Shown here piece by piece: positions 1 to 7,943 of a stretch of 16,852 bases of DNA. A program made the translations under genes and the position numbers. The notes beneath the pieces are model-generated. The model was not told the DNA's origin. It made no database searches and was given only the letters and a program-made list of their open reading frames with translations. Origin of the DNA: an uncultured Clostridia bacterium (lineage in GTDB: Bacteria > Bacillota > Clostridia > UBA1381); NCBI GenBank assembly GCA_959602045.1, contig CAUGRT010000050.1:1-16852 (forward strand), written 5' to 3'. The number at the start of each line of letters is the position of its first letter. The first letter of the stretch is position 1.

Positions 1-88
1 AAATTGTAAGAAAAACGGAGAAAATTAAAGAAAAACTAAGATTATATAGGGAGGGTTATTTCATGTCTAAAATATATTATTAAATGGC

Positions 89-117
89 TTGATAAATCAG
101 GGGTTTAGAGGTAATAT
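89..117 (+). promoter_or_regulatory. Possible sigma-A-type promoter upstream of the DUF4314 gene
   Basis: TTGATA (89-94) and TAATAT (112-117) are separated by 17 bases. The -35 box matches consensus at 5 of 6 positions and the -10 at 4 of 6. It sits 33 bases before the first clear gene. The region is AT-rich, so a chance match is quite possible, and transcription may instead enter from the left of the window. Confidence 0.3.
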
Positions 118-149
118 ATGACTACCAAAAAACAAAGGAGGTCATTTAC

Positions 150-650
150 ATGACAGTAGTCAGAGAGTTAACCCACGCTGAAGTAGAAAAAATAAAAACG
201 AACTATCCGCCAAAAACAAGGTTAGAAATCATTAAAATGCATGACAAAGATGCGATTTCTGCCGGAATCAGAGGAACGGTCGATTATGTTGATGACAAAG
301 GTCAAATCCATTTAACTTGGGATAATGGCAGAACATTGGCGATTGTTCCACAGCTTGATAAATTCAAAAAGGTTAATGGTTTACAGCCTTTGTTTGAATT
401 CATAAAAGCTCACAACGGATATTCTTTTTACCTTTTCACTCCCGGCGGATATGTCCGCTTGACACCTAAAAAAGCAACCCAACTGTTGAAAGGTGAAAGC
501 GTGGACGGACATCTCGGTGATAGCGATAGCCACATTAAAGTTTCAGCTTCGGAGCTTGCGGAGCAATATGTGTATTTCCCTTTGAGACTGCCTGAAAATA
601 AGGTATTCCATCTTATGACTTGTTTGGAATCGGAGGCTGATTATAAATGA
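150..650 (+). CDS. DUF4314-domain phage protein with extended C-terminus
   Basis: This is a 166-aa protein of unknown function. Residues about 5-70 look like the DUF4314 domain: a basic start, then 'GIRGTVDYVDDKGQIHLTWDNG' split across residues 39-60, a short beta-rich pattern common in small proteins next to phage packaging genes in Clostridia. The last 90 or so residues, including 'YSFYLFTPGGYVRLTPKKA' and a C-terminal beta/alpha part, are not part of DUF4314 as I know it and I do not recognise them. The ATG at 150 follows an AAAGGAGG ribosome site with good spacing. The stop codon overlaps the next start (ATGA), so the two are translationally coupled. Its place just before the terminase genes fits an accessory or regulatory phage gene. 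The family assignment is from pattern memory and no function is inferred. Confidence 0.75.
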   Translation: MTVVRELTHAEVEKIKTNYPPKTRLEIIKMHDKDAISAGIRGTVDYVDDKGQIHLTWDNGRTLAIVPQLDKFKKVNGLQPLFEFIKAHNGYSFYLFTPGGYVRLTPKKATQLLKGESVDGHLGDSDSHIKVSASELAEQYVYFPLRLPENKVFHLMTCLESEADYK

Positions 651-838
651 TTGAAAATGAAATGGTTACACTTATTGAGAAAAGCCGGACAGCAATGCTC
701 GACCTTATAAATGCAGAGTAACAGTCTTTATCCGAGTTCTTAGATAAGGACTGCGGCACACGCGAGGCACTTGAAAGTATCGGCATTGACACCGCCGAAC
801 AGGATAAAATTTTAAGAACAATTCGCGGATGTAGATAA
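647..838 (+). pseudogene. Short phage gene interrupted by an in-frame TAA
   Basis: An ATG at 647 overlaps the upstream stop and has a GGAGG site at 632-636. It opens a frame that reads 24 residues to a TAA at 719-721, then continues open in the same frame for 38 more codons to a TAA at 836-838. The other two forward frames close quickly across the second half. The downstream part (LSEFLDKDCGTREALESIGI and onward) is acidic and helical-looking with ordinary codon use for this window, so it reads as real coding sequence. The simplest reading is a 63-aa gene carrying a nonsense mutation, for example CAA to TAA. No start codon after the TAA would restart it. Alternatives are a real 24-aa peptide, readthrough, or a sequencing error. 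The family is not recognised. Confidence 0.5.
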
Positions 839-853
839 AAAATATATAAACAG

Positions 854-879
854 ACAGTCGCTTAAAAGGCGGCTGTTTT
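854..879 (+). terminator. Terminator-like hairpin before the terminase genes
   Basis: ACAGTCGC (854-861) pairs with GCGGCTGT (869-876) over 8 bp, including one G-U pair. The loop is 7 bases and the second arm runs into TTTT (876-879). It lies between the broken small gene and the terminase ribosome binding site, so it may separate the early or accessory transcript from the late operon. The T-run is short and termination may be partial. Confidence 0.5.
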
Positions 880-903
880 CGTTGTGCAAAGGAGGTGACA
901 CTT

Positions 904-1395
904 GTGGCACAGAGAGGCAGAAAACCGAAGCCGTCAGCTTTAAAGGAGCTGGAAGGCAATCCCGGCAAAAGAGAAATTAATACAAATGAACCGCACCCTG
1001 TGAAAAAAGCGCCGCCATGTCCTAAATGGCTTGAACCCGATGCGAAAAAAGAATGGCGCAGACTTGCAAAGCAGATGGAACAGCTTGGAATATTAACAGA
1101 AGTGGACATGACCGCTTTTGCAGGATATTGTCAGGCGTATGCCCGCTGGAAAGAAGCCGAGGAATTCATATCACGTCACGGCGCAATCGTAAAAACGCCC
1201 TCCGGATACTGGCAGCAAGTTCCGCAGGTGTCAATTGCGCAGACGTATTTGCGGCTTATGAACAGATTTTGCGAACAGTTCGGATTAACACCATCATCAC
1301 GTAGCCGTATTGCAGCTGATGCCTCAAATTCGGACAGCGATGATGATTTAATGGAACATCTTTTGACTCTGGGCGGTGGTAAAGCTGATGTATGA
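904..1395 (+). CDS. terS: Terminase small subunit, P27 family
   Basis: This 163-aa protein recognises phage DNA and delivers it to the large subunit for packaging. The N-terminus, 'AQRGRKPKPSALKELEGNPG', followed by KRE, is the hallmark of P27-type small terminases. A helical body and an acidic serine-rich C-terminus (SNSDSDDDLMEHLL) follow. I chose GTG 904 because GGAGG at 891-895 sits 8 bases before it and the family normally starts with this basic segment. The frame is open back to GTG 895, but that codon overlaps the ribosome site. The gene overlaps the large subunit start by a few bases, the usual coupled arrangement. The assignment is firm from sequence pattern and context. Confidence 0.92.
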   Translation: MAQRGRKPKPSALKELEGNPGKREINTNEPHPVKKAPPCPKWLEPDAKKEWRRLAKQMEQLGILTEVDMTAFAGYCQAYARWKEAEEFISRHGAIVKTPSGYWQQVPQVSIAQTYLRLMNRFCEQFGLTPSSRSRIAADASNSDSDDDLMEHLLTLGGGKADV

Positions 1396-2938
1396 CGAAA
1401 ATAAGGCAAAACGTGTGATAAACTTCATAAGTAGCCTAAAACACACTAAGGGTAAATGGCACGGGAAGTCGTTTGACCTGCTCCCCTGGCAGCAGGATAT
1501 TATAAAAAACGTATTCGGAACTGTGAAAAGGAACGGTTACAGACAATATAACACAGCGTATGTGGAAATTCCGAAAAAGAACGGTAAATCGGAGCTTGCG
1601 GCAGGTGTGGCGCTATATCTTACCTGCGGTGATATGGAATGGGGTGCTGAAGTTTACGGCTGTGCGTCCGACCGTCAGCAGGCAAGCATTGTTTTTGATG
1701 TTGCCGTGGATATGGTTGATCAGTGTCCGGCGCTGAAAAAACGAATTAAACCTATAATGTCGGTAAAACGGCTTGTGTATAAACCGACAAACAGTTTCTA
1801 TCAGGTGCTTTCATCGGAGGCATTTACAAAGCATGGTTTAAATATTCACGGTGTGATTTTTGATGAACTTCATGCACAGCCGAATCGTGATTTGTTTGAT
1901 GTCATGACAAAGGGTTCCGGTGACGCAAGAATGCAGCCGCTGTTTTTTCTCATAACCACAGCCGGAACAGACAGAAACAGCATATGCTTTGAACAACACC
2001 AAAAAGCAGTGGATATTTTGGAGGGCAGAAAGATAGACACCACATTCTATCCTGCAATATACGGTCTGCCTGATGATGAGGATTGGACGAGTGAGGAAAA
2101 CTGGTACAGAGCAAATCCGTCACTCGGGTACACGATAGATATTGAAAAGGTACGAAACGCATATATGAGTGCCAAAGACAACCCGGCAGAGGAAAATCTG
2201 TTCCGACAGCTGCGTCTTAATCAGTGGGTTAAACAGTCCACCCGTTGGATGCCGATGGATAAATGGGATGAATGTAATGAGATAGTGAACTTATCACTAT
2301 TAAAGGGACGTGAATGTTATGGCGGACTTGACCTCTCAACCACACTTGATTTAACGGCATTTGTGCTGGTGTTTCCGCCGAGAAACGAAAATGAAAAATA
2401 TATTATTGTTCCGTATTTTTGGATACCGGATGATAATCTTAAAAAACGAGTGAACCGTGACCATGTTCCGTATGATGTGTGGAAAGCGCAGGGGCATATC
2501 CGAACAACACAGGGAAATGTGGTTGACTACCGCAGAATAGAGGCTGATATTAAGAAAATTGCAAGCGAGTTTGTTATAAAAGAAATTGCATATGACCGAT
2601 ATAACGCAACACAAATCATATTAAATCTGATGGACGAAGGTTTAACAATGGTGCCGTTCGGACAAGGCTTTAAGGATATGTCGCCGCCGACAAAGGAGAT
2701 ATTCACACTTGTGCTTAAAAACAAAATTGTACATAACATGAATCCGGTTCTCAGGTGGAATTTTGATAATGTATGTGTTGAGACCGATGCTGCTGAAAAT
2801 ATAAAGCCGTCAAAGAAACACTCAACAGAGAGAATAGACGGTGCGGTCAGTACAATTATGGCATTGGACAGAGCTGTGCGCAATATGAATGTGAACACAT
2901 CATCGGTTTATGATGAGCGCGGTGTTTTAGTTATTTGA
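1388..2938 (+). CDS. terL: Terminase large subunit (Terminase_1 type ATPase-nuclease)
   Basis: This is the motor that cuts concatemeric DNA and pumps it through the portal. From ATG 1388 it is 516 aa, a normal size. Visible motifs are an ATP-binding loop IPKKNGKSE (about 61-69), the Walker B VIFDELHA (156-163) with its catalytic Glu, and the coupling motif ITTAGTD (189-195). The C-terminal nuclease domain has GGLDLSTTLD (312-321), AYDRYNA (401-407) and ERIDGA (481-486), which supply the acidic metal-binding residues. All key residues appear intact. The frame stays open to GTG 1376. ATG 1388 is preferred because GGTGG lies about 8 bases upstream. The portal gene follows after 13 bases. Confidence 0.95.
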   Translation: MYDENKAKRVINFISSLKHTKGKWHGKSFDLLPWQQDIIKNVFGTVKRNGYRQYNTAYVEIPKKNGKSELAAGVALYLTCGDMEWGAEVYGCASDRQQASIVFDVAVDMVDQCPALKKRIKPIMSVKRLVYKPTNSFYQVLSSEAFTKHGLNIHGVIFDELHAQPNRDLFDVMTKGSGDARMQPLFFLITTAGTDRNSICFEQHQKAVDILEGRKIDTTFYPAIYGLPDDEDWTSEENWYRANPSLGYTIDIEKVRNAYMSAKDNPAEENLFRQLRLNQWVKQSTRWMPMDKWDECNEIVNLSLLKGRECYGGLDLSTTLDLTAFVLVFPPRNENEKYIIVPYFWIPDDNLKKRVNRDHVPYDVWKAQGHIRTTQGNVVDYRRIEADIKKIASEFVIKEIAYDRYNATQIILNLMDEGLTMVPFGQGFKDMSPPTKEIFTLVLKNKIVHNMNPVLRWNFDNVCVETDAAENIKPSKKHSTERIDGAVSTIMALDRAVRNMNVNTSSVYDERGVLVI

Positions 2939-2951
2939 GGAGGGATACACC

Positions 2952-4181
2952 ATGAATATCTTTAAATCATTCTTTAAATCACGGGATAAACCGCGCAATG
3001 CGTCTGTCGGAACAAGCTGGTTTCATATCGGCAGGTCATGGTCGGGAAAGACTGTGACTGAACGGACGGCGTTGCAGCAGACTGCGGTGTATGCCTGTGT
3101 TCGTATCATAGCCGAAACCATAGCCAGTCTGCCATTGCATCTATATAAATACACGGATAACGGAAAAGAAAAAGATTGTACGCATCCACTGTATTATCTT
3201 TTGCACGACGAACCGAATCGTGAGATGACTGCTTTTGTTTTCAGAGAAACAATTGTCAGTCATCTTTTGTTATGGGGAAATGCGTATGCACAGATTATCC
3301 GAAACGGCAAAGGCGAGATCATTGAACTGTATCCTCTGCTGCCGGATAAGATGGAGGTTTACCGTTCGGATATTACGGGAGAAATATATTACATTTATAC
3401 AGATACCAAAGGACAGCGCCATACTTTAAGCAATACTGATGTTCTGCATATACCGGGGTTGGGATATGATGGACTTATCGGGTACTCGCCGATTGCAATG
3501 ACTAAAAATGCAATCGGTCTTTCTATTGCGGCGGAGGAATACGGTGCGAGATTTTTTGCAAATTCCGCAAATCCGAGCGGTGTTTTGGAGCATCCGGGAG
3601 TTTTGAAAGATCCGAGAAAGCTTCGTGAAAGCTGGAACGAGGTATACGGCGGAACAAGTAACTCCCACCGTGTGGCGGTTTTGGAGGAGGGTGTAACTTT
3701 CAAAGCCATATCCATACCGCCAAACGAAGCACAATTCCTTGAAACACGCAAATTCCAGATAAACGAAATTTGCCGGATATTCAGAGTACCTCCGCATATG
3801 GTGGCAGACCTTGAAAAGTCAAGCTTTTCAAATATCGAGCAGCAAAGCCTTGATTTTATTGTGAATACCATAAGACCGTGGCTGGTAAGGATTGAGCAGA
3901 GTATCTGTCAAAAGCTTTTGAGCGTGAATGAAAAAGGTGTATATTTTGTAAAATTCAACGTTGACGGAATGTTACGGGGAGATTTTGCAAGCCGTATGAA
4001 CGGATATGCGATAGCAAGACAGAACGGCTGGATGAGTACGAACGATATACGGGAACTTGAGGATATGAACAAGATACCGGCAGAGCTTGGCGGTGACAGG
4101 TACCTATGCAACGGAAACATGGTAGATTTGACAAATGCAGGCGTATGGACGCAGACAGGAGGAAAAACAGAAAATGAATAA
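2952..4181 (+). CDS. Portal protein, HK97 family
   Basis: This 409-aa portal subunit would form the dodecameric ring at one capsid vertex, through which DNA enters and leaves and to which the terminase docks. The N-terminal region at residues 39-66 (TALQQTAVYACVRIIAETIA, then SLPLHL) is the signature of HK97-type portals. 'EPNREMTAFVFRETIVSHLL' and 'WGNAYAQIIRNGKGEI' in the middle and 'SFSNIEQQSLDFIVNTIRPW' near the C-terminus also fit. Length is typical. The ATG follows GAGGAGGG with good spacing. The stop overlaps the start of the protease gene by 8 bases, so the two are likely coupled. No sign of damage. Confidence 0.95.
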   Translation: MNIFKSFFKSRDKPRNASVGTSWFHIGRSWSGKTVTERTALQQTAVYACVRIIAETIASLPLHLYKYTDNGKEKDCTHPLYYLLHDEPNREMTAFVFRETIVSHLLLWGNAYAQIIRNGKGEIIELYPLLPDKMEVYRSDITGEIYYIYTDTKGQRHTLSNTDVLHIPGLGYDGLIGYSPIAMTKNAIGLSIAAEEYGARFFANSANPSGVLEHPGVLKDPRKLRESWNEVYGGTSNSHRVAVLEEGVTFKAISIPPNEAQFLETRKFQINEICRIFRVPPHMVADLEKSSFSNIEQQSLDFIVNTIRPWLVRIEQSICQKLLSVNEKGVYFVKFNVDGMLRGDFASRMNGYAIARQNGWMSTNDIRELEDMNKIPAELGGDRYLCNGNMVDLTNAGVWTQTGGKTENE

Positions 4182-4893
4182 ATTTTGGAACTTTAAAAAG
4201 GTAACAAATACGGCAGACAATGAGGATATAACTGAGAACATCCTCATATTAAACGGTCCGATTGCTGAAGAATCGTGGTGGGGTGATGAGGTGACGCCGA
4301 AACTCTTTAAATCCGAGCTTGACAGTGTAGACGGCGATTTAACAGTATTTGTAAATTCTCCGGGTGGCGATTGTTTTGCTGCGAGCGAGATATATAACGC
4401 ACTTAAAGAGCATAACGGCAAAATTACCGTGAAAGTAGACAGCCTTGCTGCGTCTGCGGCCTCGGTTATTGCCATGGCGGGAGATGTTGTTTTAATGTCG
4501 CCTGTCAGCATGATGATGTGTCATAATCCGAGCATGATGCTGTGCGGTGAGGTTTCGGAGCTTGAAAAGGGCATTGATTTTCTGAATGAAATTAAAGAAA
4601 GCATTATAAACGCATATCAGAACAAAACAGGATTATCGAGAGCAAAAATATCAAAGATGATGGACTCGGAAACATGGATGAATGCAAAGTCTGCGTATGA
4701 TTTGGGATTTTGCGACAAAATCATGTATTCCGATAACGATAAGCTGAAATCGGGAACGGACTTCATATTCGATAAAAAGAGTATGGTTACAAATACGGTT
4801 TCCGCTATGCGCAAAAAACTGAAAAAGATTGAGAAAGAACCGCAAGGAGCGGATATTTCTCAATTTGAAACAAGATTAAATTTATTGAAATAG
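4174..4893 (+). CDS. ClpP-like prohead (capsid maturation) protease, peptidase S14 family
   Basis: This is a 239-aa serine protease that should trim the capsid scaffold segment inside the prohead. A ClpP fold is evident: ILILNGPIAEESW (23-35), VNSPGGDCFAASEIYNAL (60-77), the nucleophile in DSLAASAAS (Ser94 by alignment to the ClpP GQAAS motif), a catalytic His in MMCHNP (His117), and an Asp in MMDSETW (about 164). Its position between portal and major capsid is the standard place. Start ATG 4174 is chosen because AGGAGG (157-162 of the same kilobase) precedes it. The upstream in-frame ATG 4135 lies deep inside the portal gene and lacks a good site. The C-terminal 40 residues are basic and probably flexible. 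Confidence 0.93.
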   Translation: MNKFWNFKKVTNTADNEDITENILILNGPIAEESWWGDEVTPKLFKSELDSVDGDLTVFVNSPGGDCFAASEIYNALKEHNGKITVKVDSLAASAASVIAMAGDVVLMSPVSMMMCHNPSMMLCGEVSELEKGIDFLNEIKESIINAYQNKTGLSRAKISKMMDSETWMNAKSAYDLGFCDKIMYSDNDKLKSGTDFIFDKKSMVTNTVSAMRKKLKKIEKEPQGADISQFETRLNLLK

Positions 4894-4905
4894 GAGGATT
4901 TCTTT

Positions 4906-6096
4906 ATGAGTAAATCGGTTGAATTAAGACAAAAAAGAAGTGAATTATGGGAAAAAGCAAAGCTGTTTTTGGATAATGCAAAAAGAAACGGCGATGTTTT
5001 ATCGGCAGATGACAGAGCAACATATGAAAAAATGGAGCAGGAGATTGTAGACCTCGGCAAGGAAATCGGGATTATTGAAAGACGCGAGGCATTAGATCTT
5101 GAAATGTCCAAGCCGACAAGTGCGCCGATCAGCGCAAACCCAAACATAAAAACGGAAGAAAAAACCGGTCGCAGTTCCGATGAATACAAAAAATCATTCT
5201 GGCAGGCAATGCGAAATAAGAAAAATCCGTATGAAGCGGTAAATGCACTGCAAATCGGAACGGACTCTGAGGGCGGATATCTTGTGCCGGATGAGTATGA
5301 AAGCACGCTTATTGAAAAACTTCACGATGAAAATATTATCAGACAGTATGCAACGGTCATAAAATCATCAAACGGTGATAAGAAAATCCCGGTTGTGGCG
5401 GGATACGGCGAGGCAACGTGGACGGATGAAGAAGCGGCATATACGGAATCGGACGATTCGTTCGGAGTAATCACACTTGGCGCACATAAGCTTACTTCTA
5501 TTATAAAGGTATCGGAGGAACTCTTAAACGATTCCGCATTTGACCTTGAGCAATATATCTCAAAAGAGTTTGTTAGACGCATGGCAGCAGCGGAAGAAAA
5601 TGCGTTCATAAACGGCACCGGAACAGGCAGACCTACCGGAATATTGCAAACAGCGGAAACGGGTAAGACCACAGCGGCGGCAGCGGCAATTACAGCTGAT
5701 GAAGTCATTGACCTCTATCACAGCCTTCGCTCACCATACAGAAAAAATGCTGTGTTTATTGCCAATGATTCAACTGTAAAAGCAGTCCGCCAGCTTAAGG
5801 ATTCAAACGGAATGTATCTGTGGCAGCCGGGACTGAAAGAAGGGCAGCCGGATACCCTTATCGGCAACAGAATTATATCTTCCGCATATATGCCCGAAAT
5901 CGGAGCAGGTAAAAAGCCGATTCTTTTCGGTGATATTTCATATTACTGGATTGCCGACCGCCAGGGCAGAACCTTCCAAAGATTGAATGAACTGTATGCC
6001 GAAACAGGACAGGTGGGATTCAGAACTTTCCAGAGAGTGGACGGAAAACTCACTCTCGCAGAAACAGTAAAAACGCTTACTTGTAAGGCATCGTGA
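4906..6096 (+). CDS. Major capsid protein, HK97 fold
   Basis: The 396-aa shell protein. Residues 3-67 are charged and heptad-like, matching the delta (scaffold) domain that guides assembly and is then removed. A linker rich in Ser, Pro and Thr follows (68-92). The mature domain likely begins around residues 105-120, just before GTDSEGGYLVPDEYES, the typical start of the HK97 core. Later hallmarks include 'KIPVVAGYGEATWTDEE', 'ISKEFVRRMAAAEENAFING' and 'FGDISYYWIADRQG'. The ATG has AGGAGG 7 bases upstream. It directly follows the protease gene, its probable processing enzyme. The exact cleavage site cannot be read from sequence alone. Confidence 0.96.
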   Translation: MSKSVELRQKRSELWEKAKLFLDNAKRNGDVLSADDRATYEKMEQEIVDLGKEIGIIERREALDLEMSKPTSAPISANPNIKTEEKTGRSSDEYKKSFWQAMRNKKNPYEAVNALQIGTDSEGGYLVPDEYESTLIEKLHDENIIRQYATVIKSSNGDKKIPVVAGYGEATWTDEEAAYTESDDSFGVITLGAHKLTSIIKVSEELLNDSAFDLEQYISKEFVRRMAAAEENAFINGTGTGRPTGILQTAETGKTTAAAAAITADEVIDLYHSLRSPYRKNAVFIANDSTVKAVRQLKDSNGMYLWQPGLKEGQPDTLIGNRIISSAYMPEIGAGKKPILFGDISYYWIADRQGRTFQRLNELYAETGQVGFRTFQRVDGKLTLAETVKTLTCKAS

Positions 6097-6107
6097 GGTG
6101 AGCCGAT

Positions 6108-6296
6108 ATGCGCATAAGAATATTGGTATCGTGCAGCGGACTTGATTTTACATATAGGCAAGGCGAAGAAGTCACGGTTACAGATGAATTGGGAAAGGAT
6201 TTAACAGCCGGTGGATTGGCAGAAGAAATCGCCGAAACCAAACCGAAAGAAAAACAGAAACCGAAAGCGGGTGGAAAGGCAAATGCTGACGCTTGA
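6108..6296 (+). CDS. Small phage protein between capsid and connector genes
   Basis: A 62-aa protein. The first 40 residues (starting MRIRILVSCSGLDFTYRQGE) look like the short beta-rich proteins often found just after the capsid gene in Clostridia phages, with a 'gets-deeper-in-the-list' pattern of a GLDFTY strand, a GEEVTV strand and a DLTAGGLAEEI helix. The tail (KPKEKQKPKAGGKANADA) is Lys/Pro/Ala-rich and probably disordered. It starts 11 bases after the capsid stop with GAGGTGAG upstream, and overlaps the next gene by 14 bases. Function is unknown; a minor head or connector-associated role is inferred only from position. Confidence 0.7.
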   Translation: MRIRILVSCSGLDFTYRQGEEVTVTDELGKDLTAGGLAEEIAETKPKEKQKPKAGGKANADA

Positions 6297-6540
6297 TGAA
6301 GTAAAAGATTTTTTAAGAATAGACCACAACGAGGAGGACGGATACATTTCCGTCCTTCTGCTTTTGGCAAAGGAATTGTGTGAGAATTATATGAGAAAAG
6401 ACATCATCGAACCGATGCCGGAATCTGTGCGCCAGGCGCAGCTTTTGGTTATTTCACATTTTTACGAAAACAGGAGCGGCGCACCTATTCCCGAAACGGT
6501 GTATCGGCTTTTGGATAATTACAGAAAGGACCAATTCTAA
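6283..6540 (+). CDS. Head-tail connector protein, gp6-like (phage_connect family)
   Basis: An 85-aa helical protein that should form the ring docking below the portal. 'MLTLDEVKDFLRIDHNEEDG', then 'YISVLLLLAKELCENYM' and a final 'PETVYRLLDNYRKDQF' match the HK97 gp6/SPP1 gp15 pattern: two helices, a catalytically inert linker and a C-terminal helix. I chose ATG 6283 rather than the more upstream in-frame ATG 6211, because the family starts with this LTLDEVK segment and the extra residues would be a basic shadow of the previous gene. It is coupled to both neighbours: a 14-base overlap upstream, and its TAA shares a base with the next ATG. Confidence 0.88.
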   Translation: MLTLDEVKDFLRIDHNEEDGYISVLLLLAKELCENYMRKDIIEPMPESVRQAQLLVISHFYENRSGAPIPETVYRLLDNYRKDQF

Positions 6541-7037
6541 TGAACTTTTCAAAATTAAGGCACAGAATAATTTTCCTGTCCCCGACAGATGAAATCATAA
6601 ATTCTATGGGTGAAACGGTGCCGAGATATAAGCCGTTTAAGCCTTATCTTCCTCTGCCATTGCAAGTAGATGCAGATAAGGTATATTTGTCGCACGATAA
6701 TGACGGCAATGCAGTATTGGAATATGCGAACGGAAAACCAATGGCACACAAGCTTGCAATGTCGGAATATTCCGTTGCGGCATTTGTTACACCGACCACA
6801 GGCAGAGAATACGAAGAAAGTCAGAAAATCCGTGCCGAAACCACATACAAAATCTCAACCAGGTATTTTCGAGGGATAAATTCCACACATCGTATTCTAT
6901 ACAATAACCGTGAATTTGAGATAGTGTCCGTGCTTGACCTAAACGAACGGCACGAGGAACTTCAGATCATAGCCGCCGAAAGAAGCACACAAACGGCACA
7001 AACCTTTAACGGAGATGAGAATAATGGCGAAGAGTGA
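6540..7037 (+). CDS. Head closure (head-tail adaptor) protein with a long insertion
   Basis: A 165-aa protein of the phage head-tail joining family (HK97 gp7/SPP1 gp16 type), which seals the portal channel before the tail docks. The start (NFSKLRHRIIFLSPTDEIIN) and the core 'TPTTGREYEESQKIRAETTY' followed by 'FRGINSTHRILYNNREFEIV' are characteristic. Typical members are about 110 aa. This one has some 40-45 extra residues at about 33-78 (around DKVYLSHDNDGNAVLEYANG) and a short acidic tail. The extra part looks like an added beta-hairpin or small domain, not a frame error, since both flanks align to the family in one frame. It overlaps the next gene by 14 bases. Confidence 0.88.
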   Translation: MNFSKLRHRIIFLSPTDEIINSMGETVPRYKPFKPYLPLPLQVDADKVYLSHDNDGNAVLEYANGKPMAHKLAMSEYSVAAFVTPTTGREYEESQKIRAETTYKISTRYFRGINSTHRILYNNREFEIVSVLDLNERHEELQIIAAERSTQTAQTFNGDENNGEE

Positions 7038-7491
7038 TGGAACGTTCGGATTTGATGACCTGCAGAAGGCTTTTAACCGTATCGAGCAAAAATATGAAAA
7101 CAAAACGGACGCTATGCTTATGGCAATGGCGAATGTCGCAAGACAGCGTGTCCGCTCGAAAACTCCGACAGGAAAAACAAAAAAGCTGAAAGGCTCATGG
7201 CGCACCAAAAAGCCTAAGATCTTCGGCAAGACGCGTGTTGCCCGTGTGCAAACCGAAAACCGATACGGTCATGTGGTTGAGGACGGGCATAGAGTCGTAA
7301 CAGGCGGCTCGACAGTCGACAGAAACGGCAGAAAATTAAATGTCTTGCAGAGAGGTATCAGAGGTGTTTCGGTCGGCGGGAAAACAAAGGGAGAGAAAAT
7401 GATTGAGGATACGGTCAAGGAGCTAAATTCTACATTTGAGAAAAATGCTAAAAAACTGCTTGACGATTTAACGAGCGAGGTGGAACTTTGA
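7024..7491 (+). CDS. HK97 gp10-like neck/tail completion protein
   Basis: A 155-aa basic protein of the HK97 gp10 / phage virion morphogenesis type, thought to act at the head-tail joint or tail completion. Family marks are 'VRSKTPTGKTKKLKGSWR' (43-60) and the conserved 'YGHVVEDGHR' (81-90), where most members have a YA-hydrophobic-VE-GHR motif. The start is ATG 7024, which has GGAG 9 bases upstream. An in-frame ATG at 7015 is next to the same site and is too close. A long charged helix closes the protein. It overlaps the neighbouring genes at both ends. Confidence 0.88.
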   Translation: MAKSDGTFGFDDLQKAFNRIEQKYENKTDAMLMAMANVARQRVRSKTPTGKTKKLKGSWRTKKPKIFGKTRVARVQTENRYGHVVEDGHRVVTGGSTVDRNGRKLNVLQRGIRGVSVGGKTKGEKMIEDTVKELNSTFEKNAKKLLDDLTSEVEL

Positions 7492-7943
7492 TAACGATAA
7501 AAGACATACAAACGGCGGTTTCAAAACTGCTCACAAAAAACAAATACTCGGTTATTGCGTCTGAGGTCAAAGAGGGCTTTCAAAAGCCTGCCTGTTTTAT
7601 TGAGGTTTTCCCCGTGAGCGTTGAGGCGGAAAATAAATTTTATGAATTGGTTACCCTGGGTATTGAGATTTCATATCACCCCTTGATGGAAACAAAAGAA
7701 GAACTCATCATAAATGCCGAAAAGTTGAAAAACATATTTTTATATACTCCGATTAAGGTGAAGGACAGGTTTTTGTCGGTCAACGAAATAATCTTTGATT
7801 CAGATAAAAGCGTTCTTACCACATATTTTGAATTGGAGTTTTTACAGGAAACGAACACAAAAACGGCTTCAATGCCAAAAATGAGAGAATTACAAGAAAG
7901 AGTGGTGACAGACAGTCATGGGACTTCCGAAAATTTTAATTGA
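7488..7943 (+). CDS. Tail terminator-like protein (DUF6838 type)
   Basis: A 151-aa protein in the position of the tail terminator, which caps the tube and meets the head connector. The pattern 'IKDIQTAVSKLL', 'CFIEVFPVSVEAENKFYELV' and 'LGIEISYHP' resembles a family found between gp10-like and sheath genes in Clostridia myophages. It starts with TTG at 7488, supported by GAGGTGG upstream and by overlap of TTGA with the preceding stop. No ATG lies nearby. Its last 26 bases overlap the sheath gene. The family call comes from pattern and gene order. Confidence 0.75.
   Translation: MITIKDIQTAVSKLLTKNKYSVIASEVKEGFQKPACFIEVFPVSVEAENKFYELVTLGIEISYHPLMETKEELIINAEKLKNIFLYTPIKVKDRFLSVNEIIFDSDKSVLTTYFELEFLQETNTKTASMPKMRELQERVVTDSHGTSENFN

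Noticed and set aside
705..1109. Long open frame on the - strand across the start of the terminase gene
   Set aside because: It overlaps a clear P27 small terminase in the other strand, lacks a credible ribosome site, and its protein is unlike any family. It is a shadow frame.
3395..3871. 158-residue - strand open frame inside the portal gene
   Set aside because: It lies wholly inside a well-supported HK97 portal gene. It is a shadow, and all other - strand frames in head and tail genes were judged the same way.
6211..6282. N-terminal extension of the gp6-like connector from ATG 6211
   Set aside because: The extra 24 residues are a basic shadow of the preceding gene's tail, and the family begins at ATG 6283.
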